Source: Burkholderia sp. 4M9327F10
GTDB taxonomy: Bacteria > Pseudomonadota > Gammaproteobacteria > Burkholderiales > Burkholderiaceae
Direction of reading: 5' to 3'
Assembly: GCF_005503145.1 (NCBI RefSeq)
Contig: NZ_SCNV01000076.1
Location: 1 to 33,386 of the forward strand
DNA: 33,386 bases
How positions within the stretch are numbered: position 1 is the stretch's first letter; each line of letters starts with the position of its first letter. Under the pieces are notes generated by a model. That model was not told where the DNA came from, ran no database searches, and was given only the letters and a program-made list of their open reading frames with translations. Of the stretch, positions 8,328 to 16,168 are shown one piece after another. A program made the translations under genes and the position numbers.

Positions 8328-8663
8328 GTGATCGACTTCGACGGAACGCTGAATGCGGCGATCAGCGAGGTGCTTGGCGACGAGGTAACGATCGTGTACC
8401 GCCCTCAGTCTGGGGGCGGCACGCAGATCCTCGGCGTCTTCACGCTGATCACCGGTCGCGTGTTCGAAGAAGACGGCACGCCAGATGCCAACGTCACGGT
8501 CGCAACTCTCGGCTTTCAGGTCTCCCAGCTCGACGTAGCTCCTCTCCAGCACGACACCGTTGCGATCACCTCTGCTGCGGACGGCACCACGGTGTACGCC
8601 GTGAACGACGTGTCAGGGGACGGTCTCGGCTGGGCTTACCTGAAGTTGAATATCGCCGGCTAA
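8328..8663 (+). CDS. Putative head-tail joining protein (FII-like)
   Basis: The 111-residue product begins MIDFDGTLNAAISEVLGDEV and is beta-rich throughout (VTIVYRPQ, ILGVFTLI, GFQVSQLDV, HDTVAITSAADGTTVYAV). Small beta-barrel proteins of this size immediately after the capsid gene are usually head-tail connectors of the lambda FII type, which plug the portal and dock the tail. The start is GTG at 8328, one base after the capsid stop. Assignment rests on position, size and the weak resemblance of the N-terminal FD..AIS..L segment. Confidence 0.55.
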   Translation: MIDFDGTLNAAISEVLGDEVTIVYRPQSGGGTQILGVFTLITGRVFEEDGTPDANVTVATLGFQVSQLDVAPLQHDTVAITSAADGTTVYAVNDVSGDGLGWAYLKLNIAG

Positions 8664-8667
8664 AGCA

Positions 8668-9243
8668 ATGCTCTTCAGATCCCAACTGCGCACGTACGCG
8701 GCGACGGCGCTCGTCGATTCACAGACGATGGCTGGCACGAACGTGTTTGAGTCGCTTGATTGGCCGACGACGGATGCCAGCTACCCGGCAATCCTTTTGG
8801 AGTGCTACCGCGAACGCAAAGAATCGCGCGCGAAAGGCAGCCAGCTTCCGCAATTCATCGCGACGGCAGTCCTCGCCTTGAAGGCCCGGGTGCAGGCGCC
8901 GGGCGGTGCAGCCGGCGGCCTTTCAATTCAGGAGCTGCTCGAGCAGTTCGAATGGCAGATCGAGGCGGCAATCCTGACCTGCCAGCCCTTGCTGACGAAC
9001 ATCCGCCGCTTCGCCTGGGTAGACACCGATCAGCAGATCAGCGCGAAAGGGACCATGCACATTGGCGAGCTCGCCATCAGTTTCGGTCTCGAGTTCGAAG
9101 TCGATATCGATCCGTATCTACAGCGGCCGACTGCGCTCCCCGCGCTCGGCGTCCCGCTCGAGCAGGTCAACCTCACATTCGATGTCCCCGCCGGCACGCC
9201 ACAACCCGGGCTGATCATCGATCTGCCCCAACAGGAGCAATAA
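8668..9243 (+). CDS. Putative tail completion/terminator protein
   Basis: The 191-residue protein starts with an amphipathic helix (FRSQLRTYAATALVDSQTM), then a strand-rich core: AGTNVFESLDWPTTDASYP, AILLECYRERKESRAKGS, FIATAVLALKARVQ. It ends in another strand pair (GTMHIGELAISFGLEFEVDI). This layout, and the position between the head-joining protein and the sheath operon, match tail terminator proteins (gpU/gpZ or Mu gp37 type), which cap the tail tube and join it to the head. No diagnostic motif is visible, so the function is inferred from synteny. Confidence 0.5.
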   Translation: MLFRSQLRTYAATALVDSQTMAGTNVFESLDWPTTDASYPAILLECYRERKESRAKGSQLPQFIATAVLALKARVQAPGGAAGGLSIQELLEQFEWQIEAAILTCQPLLTNIRRFAWVDTDQQISAKGTMHIGELAISFGLEFEVDIDPYLQRPTALPALGVPLEQVNLTFDVPAGTPQPGLIIDLPQQEQ

Positions 9244-9245
9244 CC

Positions 9246-9482
9246 ATGATGGTCTATCCCGTACCGGGTCGGCGCGTACGCGACCCAGTCACCAAGCAGA
9301 TTCTCGCTGCCGAGGGGCTCGACGTCTCTCCGCACGACCTTTTCTGGGCGCGGCGACTGCGTGACGAGGACGTCTCGACGACGGCGCCGGCGGCGCCCAC
9401 CGAAGTCCATGCGGAAGCGAAAGCCGAGGCCCCGGCAGCAGTTCAGCCGGCAGACCACCGTGAAGAGGATGACGAATCGTGA
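9246..9482 (+). CDS. DUF2635 / Mu gp38-like small protein
   Basis: A 78-residue protein whose N-terminal half (MMVYPVPGRRVRDPVTKQIL then AAEGLDVSPHDLFWARRLRD) matches the DUF2635 pattern found immediately before the sheath gene in Mu-like tails. The C-terminal half is Ala/Glu/Pro-rich and probably disordered. Two consecutive ATG codons (9246, 9249) could serve as start. The stop overlaps the GTG of the sheath gene (GTGA at 9479-9482), pointing to coupled translation. Its molecular role is not known. Confidence 0.7.
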   Translation: MMVYPVPGRRVRDPVTKQILAAEGLDVSPHDLFWARRLRDEDVSTTAPAAPTEVHAEAKAEAPAAVQPADHREEDDES

Positions 9483-10975
9483 GCACAATTCCGTTCCAGC
9501 AGATTCCAGGCAATCTGCGCGTTCCGTTCTTCTTCGCCGAGGTCAACAACCAGAACGCGAATACGGCGACGCAGGAGCAGCGCGCGCTGCTCATCGGGCC
9601 GATGATCTCGACCGGGGCGAATGCCGGTACGGCGACGCCCGGCGTCCCGTTGATCTCGCAGGGGCCCGCTGACGCCAACGCGAAGTGCGGCGCCGGTTCG
9701 ATCATCTCGATCATGACGCAGGCGTACCGGAACAACGATTCGTTCGGCGAGCTATGGTATCTGCCACTCGCCGACGATCCGAGCGCCGTGGCCGCGACGG
9801 GCACCATTGCATTCACGGCCGCGGCGACCGCGACCGGTGTGATCTACCTGTATATCGGTGGCCAGCGTGTGACCATCACGGTCACGCCCACGATGACGAC
9901 GGCGCAGATCGCGACGGCGGTAGCGGCAGCGATCAACGCGCTGAACACGCTGCCGGTGACCGCGACTGCCACGACGACCACCGTCACGTTGACATCGAAG
10001 AACAAGTCGATCGCTTCGAACGACATCGACATCCGGATGAACTACGGCGGCGTGCGCGCCGGCGAGTCGACTCCGGCGGGACTGACGTACACGATCACCG
10101 CGATGGCCAACGGGGCGGTCAATGCATCGCTGACGGCACCTCTCGCGAACCTGTCGAACATGCCGTTCGACTTCATCGCTTGCGCATACACCGACTCAAC
10201 GTCGATGGCCGCGCTAACGGCTTTCCTGAATTTCACGACCGGCCGCTGGAGCTGGCAGTCGATGATCTACGGGCACACGTTCTATGCGTTCCGCGGCACG
10301 TTCGGCACGATCAGCACGTTCGGTGCGACGTTGAACGACCCGAATGCATCGGTGATGGGCTTCTTCGATTCGCCGACAACTTCGTGGGAGTGGGCGGCAG
10401 CCTACGCTGCACAAGCGGCTGTCAGCGTCCGTGCTAATCCCGGGGTGCCGCTGCAGTCGGTTGTGCTGCAGGGGATCCTCCCGCCACCGATCCAGTCGCA
10501 GTTCACGGGTGTGGGCGAGCAAAACTCTCTGCTGTTTGAGGGTATCTCGACCTTCACCGTCGACGCCTCCAACCAGGTGCATCTGCAGGGCACGATCACG
10601 ACGTATCAGACGAATGCCGAGGGGCAGCCGGACAACAGCTACCTTCAGCTGAACACGATGTACCTGATCATGGCCGTGATCCGCTCGCTGCAGACGATGG
10701 TCACCTCGAAGTACTCGCGGATGATTCTCGTGGCGAACGGGACGCTCTTCGCCCCCGGTGCACCGATCATCACGCCGGACGACATCCGGGCCGATCTGAT
10801 TGCGAATTACGGTGAACTCGAATACGCCGGGCTGGTGCAGGACTCGGAGTCGTTTGCGGACGGCCTCATCGTGCAACAGAACGTGGGCAATCCTAACCGG
10901 GTGGATATCGGCTACGACCCGACGCTTGTCAATCAGTTGAACATCCTCGCGCTGCTGTTCCAGTTCATGCTCTGA
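9479..10975 (+). CDS. Contractile tail sheath protein (Mu gpL family)
   Basis: A 498-residue sheath subunit; Mu gpL is about the same size. The N-terminus STIPFQQIPGNLRVPFFFAE and the segments RALLIGPMISTGANAGTATP, GPADANAKCGAGSIISIM and FGELWYLPLAD are characteristic of the Mu sheath family. A Thr/Ala-rich inserted domain spans about residues 105-215. The C-terminal core includes DDIRADLIANYGELEYAGLV and ends NQLNILALLFQFML. This protein makes the particle a myovirus. It starts with GTG overlapping the previous stop. A terminator-like hairpin follows. Confidence 0.92.
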   Translation: MSTIPFQQIPGNLRVPFFFAEVNNQNANTATQEQRALLIGPMISTGANAGTATPGVPLISQGPADANAKCGAGSIISIMTQAYRNNDSFGELWYLPLADDPSAVAATGTIAFTAAATATGVIYLYIGGQRVTITVTPTMTTAQIATAVAAAINALNTLPVTATATTTTVTLTSKNKSIASNDIDIRMNYGGVRAGESTPAGLTYTITAMANGAVNASLTAPLANLSNMPFDFIACAYTDSTSMAALTAFLNFTTGRWSWQSMIYGHTFYAFRGTFGTISTFGATLNDPNASVMGFFDSPTTSWEWAAAYAAQAAVSVRANPGVPLQSVVLQGILPPPIQSQFTGVGEQNSLLFEGISTFTVDASNQVHLQGTITTYQTNAEGQPDNSYLQLNTMYLIMAVIRSLQTMVTSKYSRMILVANGTLFAPGAPIITPDDIRADLIANYGELEYAGLVQDSESFADGLIVQQNVGNPNRVDIGYDPTLVNQLNILALLFQFML

Positions 10976-10996
10976 ACCCCGGCGGGCAGGTAAATC

Positions 10997-11021
10997 GGGC
11001 GGCGCGAGTCGCCCTTATTTT
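10997..11021 (+). terminator. Terminator-like hairpin between sheath and tube genes
   Basis: GGGCGGC (10997-11003), loop GCGA, and GTCGCCC (11008-11014) form a 7-bp stem with one G-T pair, followed by TTATTTTTT. It has the form of an intrinsic terminator but lies inside the tail operon, 20 nt before the tube ATG. Partial termination or mRNA end protection would change the dosage of tube relative to sheath. Confidence 0.6.
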
Positions 11022-11034
11022 TTGAGGAACGGAA

Positions 11035-11412
11035 ATGGCCGATACGACTAACCGCATCGCCGGGGTAGCGACCTTCAAGGTCGACGGCGCGCAGGTCATG
11101 CTCGAGGGCAAGCTCGAGTACAGCACAGCACTGGTAGCGCGCGAGACGAAGACCGGTCAGGACACGGTGCACGGCTATGGCGAGAAGCCGAAAGCGCCGT
11201 ATATCGCCGGCACGTTCCGCGCTACCAGCACTACCAACACGCAGGCGATGAACGGCATCACGAACAGCACCGTGTCGTGCAAGCTGGCCAACGGCATTCA
11301 GGTCATCGGCCGGAACATGTGGCAGGTCGGCGACGAGATCAAGGTCGATACCGAAGAGGGTACCTTCGAGCTTCGCTTCGAAGGGCTGCAGGGCTCGGTG
11401 ACGGAAAACTAG
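11035..11412 (+). CDS. Tail tube protein (Mu gpM family)
   Basis: A 125-residue protein in the tube position straight after the sheath. It shows the family pattern: N-terminal NRIAGVATFKVDGAQVMLEG, then GEKPKAPYIAGTFRATSTTN and a C-terminal beta segment (VDTEEGTFELRFEGLQGSVT). It would polymerise as stacked hexamers forming the inner tube. Its ribosome-binding site is GAGGA in the TTTTTTGAGGAACGGAA leader, directly downstream of the hairpin. Length matches Mu gpM (about 118). Confidence 0.88.
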   Translation: MADTTNRIAGVATFKVDGAQVMLEGKLEYSTALVARETKTGQDTVHGYGEKPKAPYIAGTFRATSTTNTQAMNGITNSTVSCKLANGIQVIGRNMWQVGDEIKVDTEEGTFELRFEGLQGSVTEN

Positions 11413-11425
11413 GGAGTAAGTCTCA

Positions 11426-11785
11426 ATGAGCGAAGCAAACGTAATTCAGGAAGCGCCCAACTTCACAAAGATGAAGCCGGGCGAGCTGCCGACGCTGTAC
11501 ACGCACGTCCTGTTCAACCCGATCCGTTTCGGAAAGGGCGACAACGTGGAGATCCATACGCAGATCGCTCTGCGGGAGCCGACGCTCGACGAGTTCGAGG
11601 TGTTCTCGAAGAACGTACGCAAGCAAGGAGAGATCGCCGCGTTGAAGCACTTCATTGCCGACGTTTCCGATACACCGTTCCCGATCATCGGCAACATGGG
11701 CGGCCGCGACATGATGTTGTGTCAGGAATATCTGCTTGCTTTTTTCAAAGGCTCCCAGACGACTGGCGATACATCGCCAGAGTAA
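11426..11785 (+). CDS. Tail assembly chaperone (Mu gp41-like), zero-frame product
   Basis: The 119-residue product belongs to the gp41 chaperone class, which coats the tape measure protein during tail assembly. Visible features include KMKPGELPTLYTHVLFNPIR, then a helical region LDEFEVFSKNVRKQGEIAAL followed by KHFIADVSDTPFPIIGNMGG. A slippery heptamer T-TTT-TTC at 11740-11746 lies near its 3' end, in the correct frame register for -1 slippage. A fraction of ribosomes is therefore expected to make the longer fusion listed separately. It lies between tube and tape measure as in Mu and lambda tails. Confidence 0.85.
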   Translation: MSEANVIQEAPNFTKMKPGELPTLYTHVLFNPIRFGKGDNVEIHTQIALREPTLDEFEVFSKNVRKQGEIAALKHFIADVSDTPFPIIGNMGGRDMMLCQEYLLAFFKGSQTTGDTSPE

Positions 11786-11916
11786 CGACGAGGTTTTATC
11801 GCTGGGGGCCGCGCGATGCGTGGTCGATGACGTGGACCGAACTTGGCCAGTGGATGGCCGATGCCGCTCGCATGCTGAAGGAAGAAGACAAGGCGCGTAA
11901 AAAAAATGGCAAATAA
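11426..11916 (+). CDS. Tail assembly chaperone, -1 frameshift fusion
   Basis: Zero-frame codons at the heptamer are TTT (11741-11743) and TTC (11744-11746), preceded by T at 11740, so both tRNAs can re-pair one base back on TTT TTT. Translation then resumes at 11746 with CAA and runs QRLPDDWRYIARVTTRFYRW to the stop at 11914-11916. The fusion has 163 residues: 107 from the zero frame plus 56 new. The -1 frame is open across the whole junction, and its downstream part has no good start of its own. It overlaps the tape measure start (11906) as frameshift extensions do in other phages. Such fusion is established for lambda gpG/gpGT and Mu gp41; here it is predicted. Confidence 0.8.
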
Positions 11917-13747
11917 GCTCAGTATCGTCATCACGGCGATCGACAACGCGACGAAGACGATCAACCAGATCAATCGATCGTTCGCGAATGCAATGATGCC
12001 CATTACGCGTCTGAACCGCTCCATCGGCAATCTGGCGAAGGCGTCGGGCATCCCGAAACTCGCGAAGGGATTCGTGGGCGTTGGCAAAGCAGCAGCGAAC
12101 GTTGCAGAGCAGATTGGGAAGATCTTCGCGCCGCTCGCCGCAGTCATCGGCGTCGGTTCGGTTGCGGGCGTCGCGGCCTTGGCGATCGAGTGGGGCAAGC
12201 TGGCGATGACCGTCACCAATGCGGCCGCCAATATCGGCATGACGGCGTCGTCGCTCATGGGCCTGCAGGGCACCGCGCGGCTTGCGGGCGTCAGCGCCGA
12301 GGAGCTCACATCGAGCCTGACGGGGCTCGGTAATACGATGGAGGACGCACAGTTCGGCCGCAACCAGGGCGCGCTCATGATGATGAACCGCCTCGGCATC
12401 AGCATGCATCGCCTGAAGAACGGTTCGGTTGATACGCAGCAGGCGATGATGGACCTCGCCGGCGTGCTGCAGCGCCCCGGAATCAAAGGCAACGCGCAGG
12501 TCGAGAACGTGATCGCCAACCAATTCGGCGTGGGCGCGTTGCTTCCATTGTTGAGGAAAGGTCCGCAGGCGATCGACGGATATCTGCAGAAGGTGCGCGA
12601 ACTCGGTGGCGAGATGAGCGGCCCGGCGATCGCGGCCGCCACCGAGTTTCAGTACCACATGCTTATGATGCAGACCGCCATCGACGGCCTGAAGAATTCC
12701 ATCAGTGCCGCACTGATGCCAGTGCTGCAGCCGTTGATCGACCAGCTGACGCAGTGGATCTCCAAGAACCGGGAGCTGATCGCATCGAAGATCGCCGAGT
12801 ACGCGCAGAAGATCGCCGACTGGGTCAAGACGATCGATTTCAAGAAGGTATGGGACGACATCACCGGCACGGTGAAAGGCGTTCTGAGTTTCGTCGACGC
12901 TATCGGCGGCTGGAAGGTTGCTCTCGCGGGCATCCTTGCGGTCATGGGAGCGCCTTTGCTCACGGCGATCGCCACGCTCGGTGGCGCGCTGGTGGATCTG
13001 GGGGCGATCGTTTGGGCGAATCCGATCCTAGCCGCGCTGGGCACGATAGGCTTCCTTTCGTATGAGATCTATAAGCACTGGAACGACATCGGCTCATCGA
13101 TGGCCAATGCGACGCCGCCGGCATTCGGCGGTGGTGGCGATGGGACGACTCCCGTAGGGCCGTGGGGCAAGCTAGGCAGTTTCTTCGGCCTGAACGGGCC
13201 GTCGGCTGGCGGTGGCGCGGCGCTCGGCATCCGGAGCAACAATCCGCTGAACATGACTCTCAACGGTCACGAGCGCACCTATTCGGATCCGGCGCAGGGC
13301 ATCGCTGACGCCGTGTCGAACCTCGAGCGGCATTACCGGGGCTTGTCTCTCGCACAGATTCAGGACAAGTGGACGGGCGGTGCGCGGACTGGCAACACGC
13401 CCCAACAGATTGCGAACTACACGAAGATCATGTCGGCCGCGACTGGTTTGGACTCGGGTGCCGTGCCGGACCTCAATGATCCGCGGGTGGTGTCGTCGCT
13501 GATGGTGGGCATGATCCGGGCCGAGAACGGTCAGCAGCCGTATTCGCCGCAGCAGATGGGAGACGCGACCGTGGCCGGGATGCAGCAGGCTGGCGTTACG
13601 CCCGGACAGGGCGGACAGGCACCCGTCAATATCCACCTGAAGGTGTCAGGGCTGCCCGCCGGCGCGAGCGTCACAGCTTCGCCTGAGAATGCCGCGCTCG
13701 GGCCCACGCGTGTCTCATATTCGATGCCCACTGGGGTAACGCCGTGA
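11906..13747 (+). CDS. Tape measure protein with C-terminal muralytic-like domain
   Basis: This 613-residue protein sets tail length and lies in the tube lumen. It begins with the usual N-terminal pattern NKLSIVITAIDNATKTINQI. Hydrophobic stretches lie at about residues 66-90 (KIFAPLAAVIGVGSVAGVAA) and 330-390, with long helical stretches between. At about 441-545 there is a distinct domain starting GIRSNNPLNM, continuing YSDPAQGIADAVSNLERHY and LAQIQDKWTGG, and ending LMVGMIRAENG. That order resembles the GIRNNNPGN-type lysozyme/transglycosylase-like domain found in phage structural proteins, so it may help penetrate peptidoglycan. The stop overlaps the GTG of the next gene. It is rather short for a tape measure, predicting a tail shorter than lambda's. 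Confidence 0.88.
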   Translation: MANKLSIVITAIDNATKTINQINRSFANAMMPITRLNRSIGNLAKASGIPKLAKGFVGVGKAAANVAEQIGKIFAPLAAVIGVGSVAGVAALAIEWGKLAMTVTNAAANIGMTASSLMGLQGTARLAGVSAEELTSSLTGLGNTMEDAQFGRNQGALMMMNRLGISMHRLKNGSVDTQQAMMDLAGVLQRPGIKGNAQVENVIANQFGVGALLPLLRKGPQAIDGYLQKVRELGGEMSGPAIAAATEFQYHMLMMQTAIDGLKNSISAALMPVLQPLIDQLTQWISKNRELIASKIAEYAQKIADWVKTIDFKKVWDDITGTVKGVLSFVDAIGGWKVALAGILAVMGAPLLTAIATLGGALVDLGAIVWANPILAALGTIGFLSYEIYKHWNDIGSSMANATPPAFGGGGDGTTPVGPWGKLGSFFGLNGPSAGGGAALGIRSNNPLNMTLNGHERTYSDPAQGIADAVSNLERHYRGLSLAQIQDKWTGGARTGNTPQQIANYTKIMSAATGLDSGAVPDLNDPRVVSSLMVGMIRAENGQQPYSPQQMGDATVAGMQQAGVTPGQGGQAPVNIHLKVSGLPAGASVTASPENAALGPTRVSYSMPTGVTP

Positions 13748-14538
13748 GCTATTGGGACGATCTGCAGCAGGCGAGCTTCAACGGCGTGCCGTTCGGCGTC
13801 GAAGCTGAGGGCGGGAAGTTCGGGCGTCGGTGGGCGAAACACGAATATCCGAAGCGCGATACGGCATGGATGGAAGATCTCGGACGCCGCACGCGCGAGC
13901 ACCCGATCGTCGGCTTCCTGCTCGAGAACGACCAGGTATATGGCGGCGGTCCCGTCATCCAGCAAAAGCTGCAGATGATCGCTGCGGTCGAGACGGAAGG
14001 GCTCGGCCAGCTGATTCACCCGTCACTCGGCACGCTGACGGTGGCCGTCACGAACTGCGAGTTCATCACGCGGTGGGACCAGGGCCTCATCTATGAGATC
14101 CACTTCGAGTTCGTCGAGAGCGGCCTGCAGCAGTTCCCAGGCATCGACACGTCGACGCTGGATGCGGTCACAGCGGCCGCGCTGGCCGCGGACGGTGCCG
14201 CCTCGACGGATTTCGTCACCCGGGCAGAGTCCGCGCTTGAGCAGGGCGCCGCAGTTGTGAAGCAGGCCGCGTCCACGGCCTCGCTGTGGGCCGCGCAGGC
14301 CCAAGGGCTGGTGAACGATGCGCGCAACGTCTACAAGTTCGTCTACGGCCTGCAGGGGCCGTATGGGCGTTATTTCGGCGGACGACTGAATGGCTTCAAT
14401 CCGAGTGCCGCATTGCAGACGGTTCAGCAGGCCGGTGTGACCGTGACGTCGCTGATGGCGCAAGGCACCGTCCTTCGAGCTGCCGTCACGAGCGCAGGTA
14501 ACACCCTTTCCAACGTAGCGAGCGAGCTGGGCATATGA
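13744..14538 (+). CDS. Baseplate protein gpN-like (DNA circularisation N-terminal family)
   Basis: A 264-residue protein whose N-terminal ~90 residues carry the family pattern: MSYWDDLQQASFNGVPFGVE, KFGRRWAKHEYPKRDTAWME, DLGRRTREHPIVGFLLENDQ, and later HPSLGTLTVAVTNCEF. In Mu this is gpN, a tail/baseplate protein. The 'DNA circularisation' family name is historical. The C-terminal half is Ala-rich and helical. Start GTG 13744 overlaps the tape measure stop, and the end overlaps the next ATG (ATGA at 14535-14538). Confidence 0.85.
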   Translation: MSYWDDLQQASFNGVPFGVEAEGGKFGRRWAKHEYPKRDTAWMEDLGRRTREHPIVGFLLENDQVYGGGPVIQQKLQMIAAVETEGLGQLIHPSLGTLTVAVTNCEFITRWDQGLIYEIHFEFVESGLQQFPGIDTSTLDAVTAAALAADGAASTDFVTRAESALEQGAAVVKQAASTASLWAAQAQGLVNDARNVYKFVYGLQGPYGRYFGGRLNGFNPSAALQTVQQAGVTVTSLMAQGTVLRAAVTSAGNTLSNVASELGI

Positions 14539-15098
14539 GTCAGGCATCCGATTTGGCGAACGCGGCGCAGGCACTTGCGGCCGCGCTCCTCGCGTCGACA
14601 ATCGACCCGGCGGACGGCGTGCGTCTGCTCTCGAATCTTGCCAATTTCCAGCCGAACGCCGTCACCTCGTCGTCTGTCGTGGGGATGTCGATGGCGACGA
14701 TGCAGGACGCGTGTGGAGATCTGTTCCGGCGGGCCGCAGTGGTTGCGCTATGCCGCGCCGCGTCGACCTATCAGCCCGCGTCGACGACCGATGCCGCTAA
14801 CCTTCGATCGACCGTCACGCAGCTGGTCGACGCCGAGATCCTCGTGGCTGGCAACCAGGGCGAAGACAACACGTTCAACGCATTGCGTGCCCTGCGTGCC
14901 GCGGTCGTGCAGGATCTGCAGACACGGGCTGCCGGCTTGCCGGGGACGATGGTTGTAAGCATTCCGGCATCGCTGCCAGCGCCGGTGCTGGCGCAGCGCC
15001 TGTATAGCGACCCGACGCGCGCCGACGAGCTCGTGACGGAATCCGGCGCGCCGCATCCCGCGTTCCTTGCCCCCGGCTTTATCGCGCTGTCCTCATGA
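14535..15098 (+). CDS. Unknown tail protein between gpN and gpP
   Basis: I do not recognise this 187-residue protein. It is Ala-rich and mostly helical. The first 35 residues are hydrophobic-helical (QASDLANAAQALAAALLAST), followed by VRLLSNLANFQPNAVTSSSV. The centre carries FRRAAVVALCRAASTYQPAS, and the C-terminus ends with SGAPHPAFLAPGFIALSS. Both ends overlap neighbours by ATGA, so it is translated in lock-step with gpN and gpP. That argues for a structural or assembly role in the baseplate. Mu has no extra gene at this point, so it is an addition to the Mu-like set. Confidence 0.75.
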   Translation: MSQASDLANAAQALAAALLASTIDPADGVRLLSNLANFQPNAVTSSSVVGMSMATMQDACGDLFRRAAVVALCRAASTYQPASTTDAANLRSTVTQLVDAEILVAGNQGEDNTFNALRALRAAVVQDLQTRAAGLPGTMVVSIPASLPAPVLAQRLYSDPTRADELVTESGAPHPAFLAPGFIALSS

Positions 15099-16168
15099 CT
15101 GTTTTCAATGACGATCTGACGCTCGTCGCGGGCGGCCGTCAGCTGTCAGGCTGGACGCGCGTGCGCGTATCGCGTGGCGTCGAACGCTGTCCGTCCGACT
15201 TCCAGATCGAGATGACTGAGAAGTACCCGGGCGACGCCTTCGATATCACGGTGCAGCCTGGAGATGCATGTCAGGTGCTGATCGGCGACGATCTGGTGAT
15301 TACTGGGTACGTGGACAAGGTATCGCCGGCGCTCGACCCGGAGAACCACTCGATCACTATCAGCGGCCGCAGCAAGTGCGAGGATCTCGTCGACTGCGCG
15401 GCCGAATGGCCCGGCGGTCAGATTCTCGGCTCGTCGGTGCTGGACATCGCCCAGAAGCTCGCGCAGGTCTATGGCATCACGGTGAGCTGCACCGGCGACG
15501 TCGGCGCCGGGATTCCGCAGTTCAACCTGCTACTCGGTGAGACCGGCTATCAGGTCATCGAACGGATCTGCCGGTACCGCGCGCTTCTGCCGTACGACGG
15601 AACGGACGGCAATCTGATCCTCGGCGCGTTGGGCACGACGCAAGCGGCCAATGGCTTTACCGAAGGCATCAATGTCGAGCGCGCACGCGTCGTGTTTTCG
15701 ATGGACCAGCGCTATTCCGAGTACATCGCGTTCCTCCAGTCAGTGGACGTCTTCACCGACACAGGCAACGGTGGAAATCTGCTCGGCACCGCGTTTGACC
15801 AGGGCGTCCCGCGGCACCGTCGGCGCGTAATCATCGCCGAGGCCGGTGGCGGTGGTCAGGACGTCGCAAAGCAGCGCGCGAACTGGGAAGCGGCCCGGCG
15901 GTTTGGTCGCGGAGGCGTCGTAACCCTGACGACCGATAGCTGGCGCGACAGCAGCGGCGTGCTCTACACGCCGAATACGCTGGTGCCGCTGGCGCTGCCG
16001 ACGCTGAAGGTGACCGGTAAGACGTGGCTGATCGGCGACGTGACGTATGCGCGCGGGGACGATGGCACGCGGGCGATGCTCACGATCATGCCGCCGGAAG
16101 CGTTCAATCCGGAGCCGATACTGCTGCAGCCGCTCACGCCGGATGTCCCTGCAGGAACGGCGCCATGA
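15095..16168 (+). CDS. Baseplate hub protein gpP (Mu gp44-like)
   Basis: A 357-residue hub protein, equivalent to Mu gp44 and the T4 gp27 group. Typical segments: N-terminal LVAGGRQLSGWTRVRVSRGV, then ERCPSDFQIEMTEKYP, DDLVITGYVDKVSPALDPEN, HSITISGRSKCEDLVDCAAE and FNLLLGETGYQVIERICRYR. Residues near 260-280 (ANWEAARRFGRGGVVTLT) belong to the C-terminal subdomain. It would trimerise at the baseplate centre and carry the spike encoded by the next gene. It overlaps neighbours on both sides by ATGA. Confidence 0.9.
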   Translation: MTVFNDDLTLVAGGRQLSGWTRVRVSRGVERCPSDFQIEMTEKYPGDAFDITVQPGDACQVLIGDDLVITGYVDKVSPALDPENHSITISGRSKCEDLVDCAAEWPGGQILGSSVLDIAQKLAQVYGITVSCTGDVGAGIPQFNLLLGETGYQVIERICRYRALLPYDGTDGNLILGALGTTQAANGFTEGINVERARVVFSMDQRYSEYIAFLQSVDVFTDTGNGGNLLGTAFDQGVPRHRRRVIIAEAGGGGQDVAKQRANWEAARRFGRGGVVTLTTDSWRDSSGVLYTPNTLVPLALPTLKVTGKTWLIGDVTYARGDDGTRAMLTIMPPEAFNPEPILLQPLTPDVPAGTAP

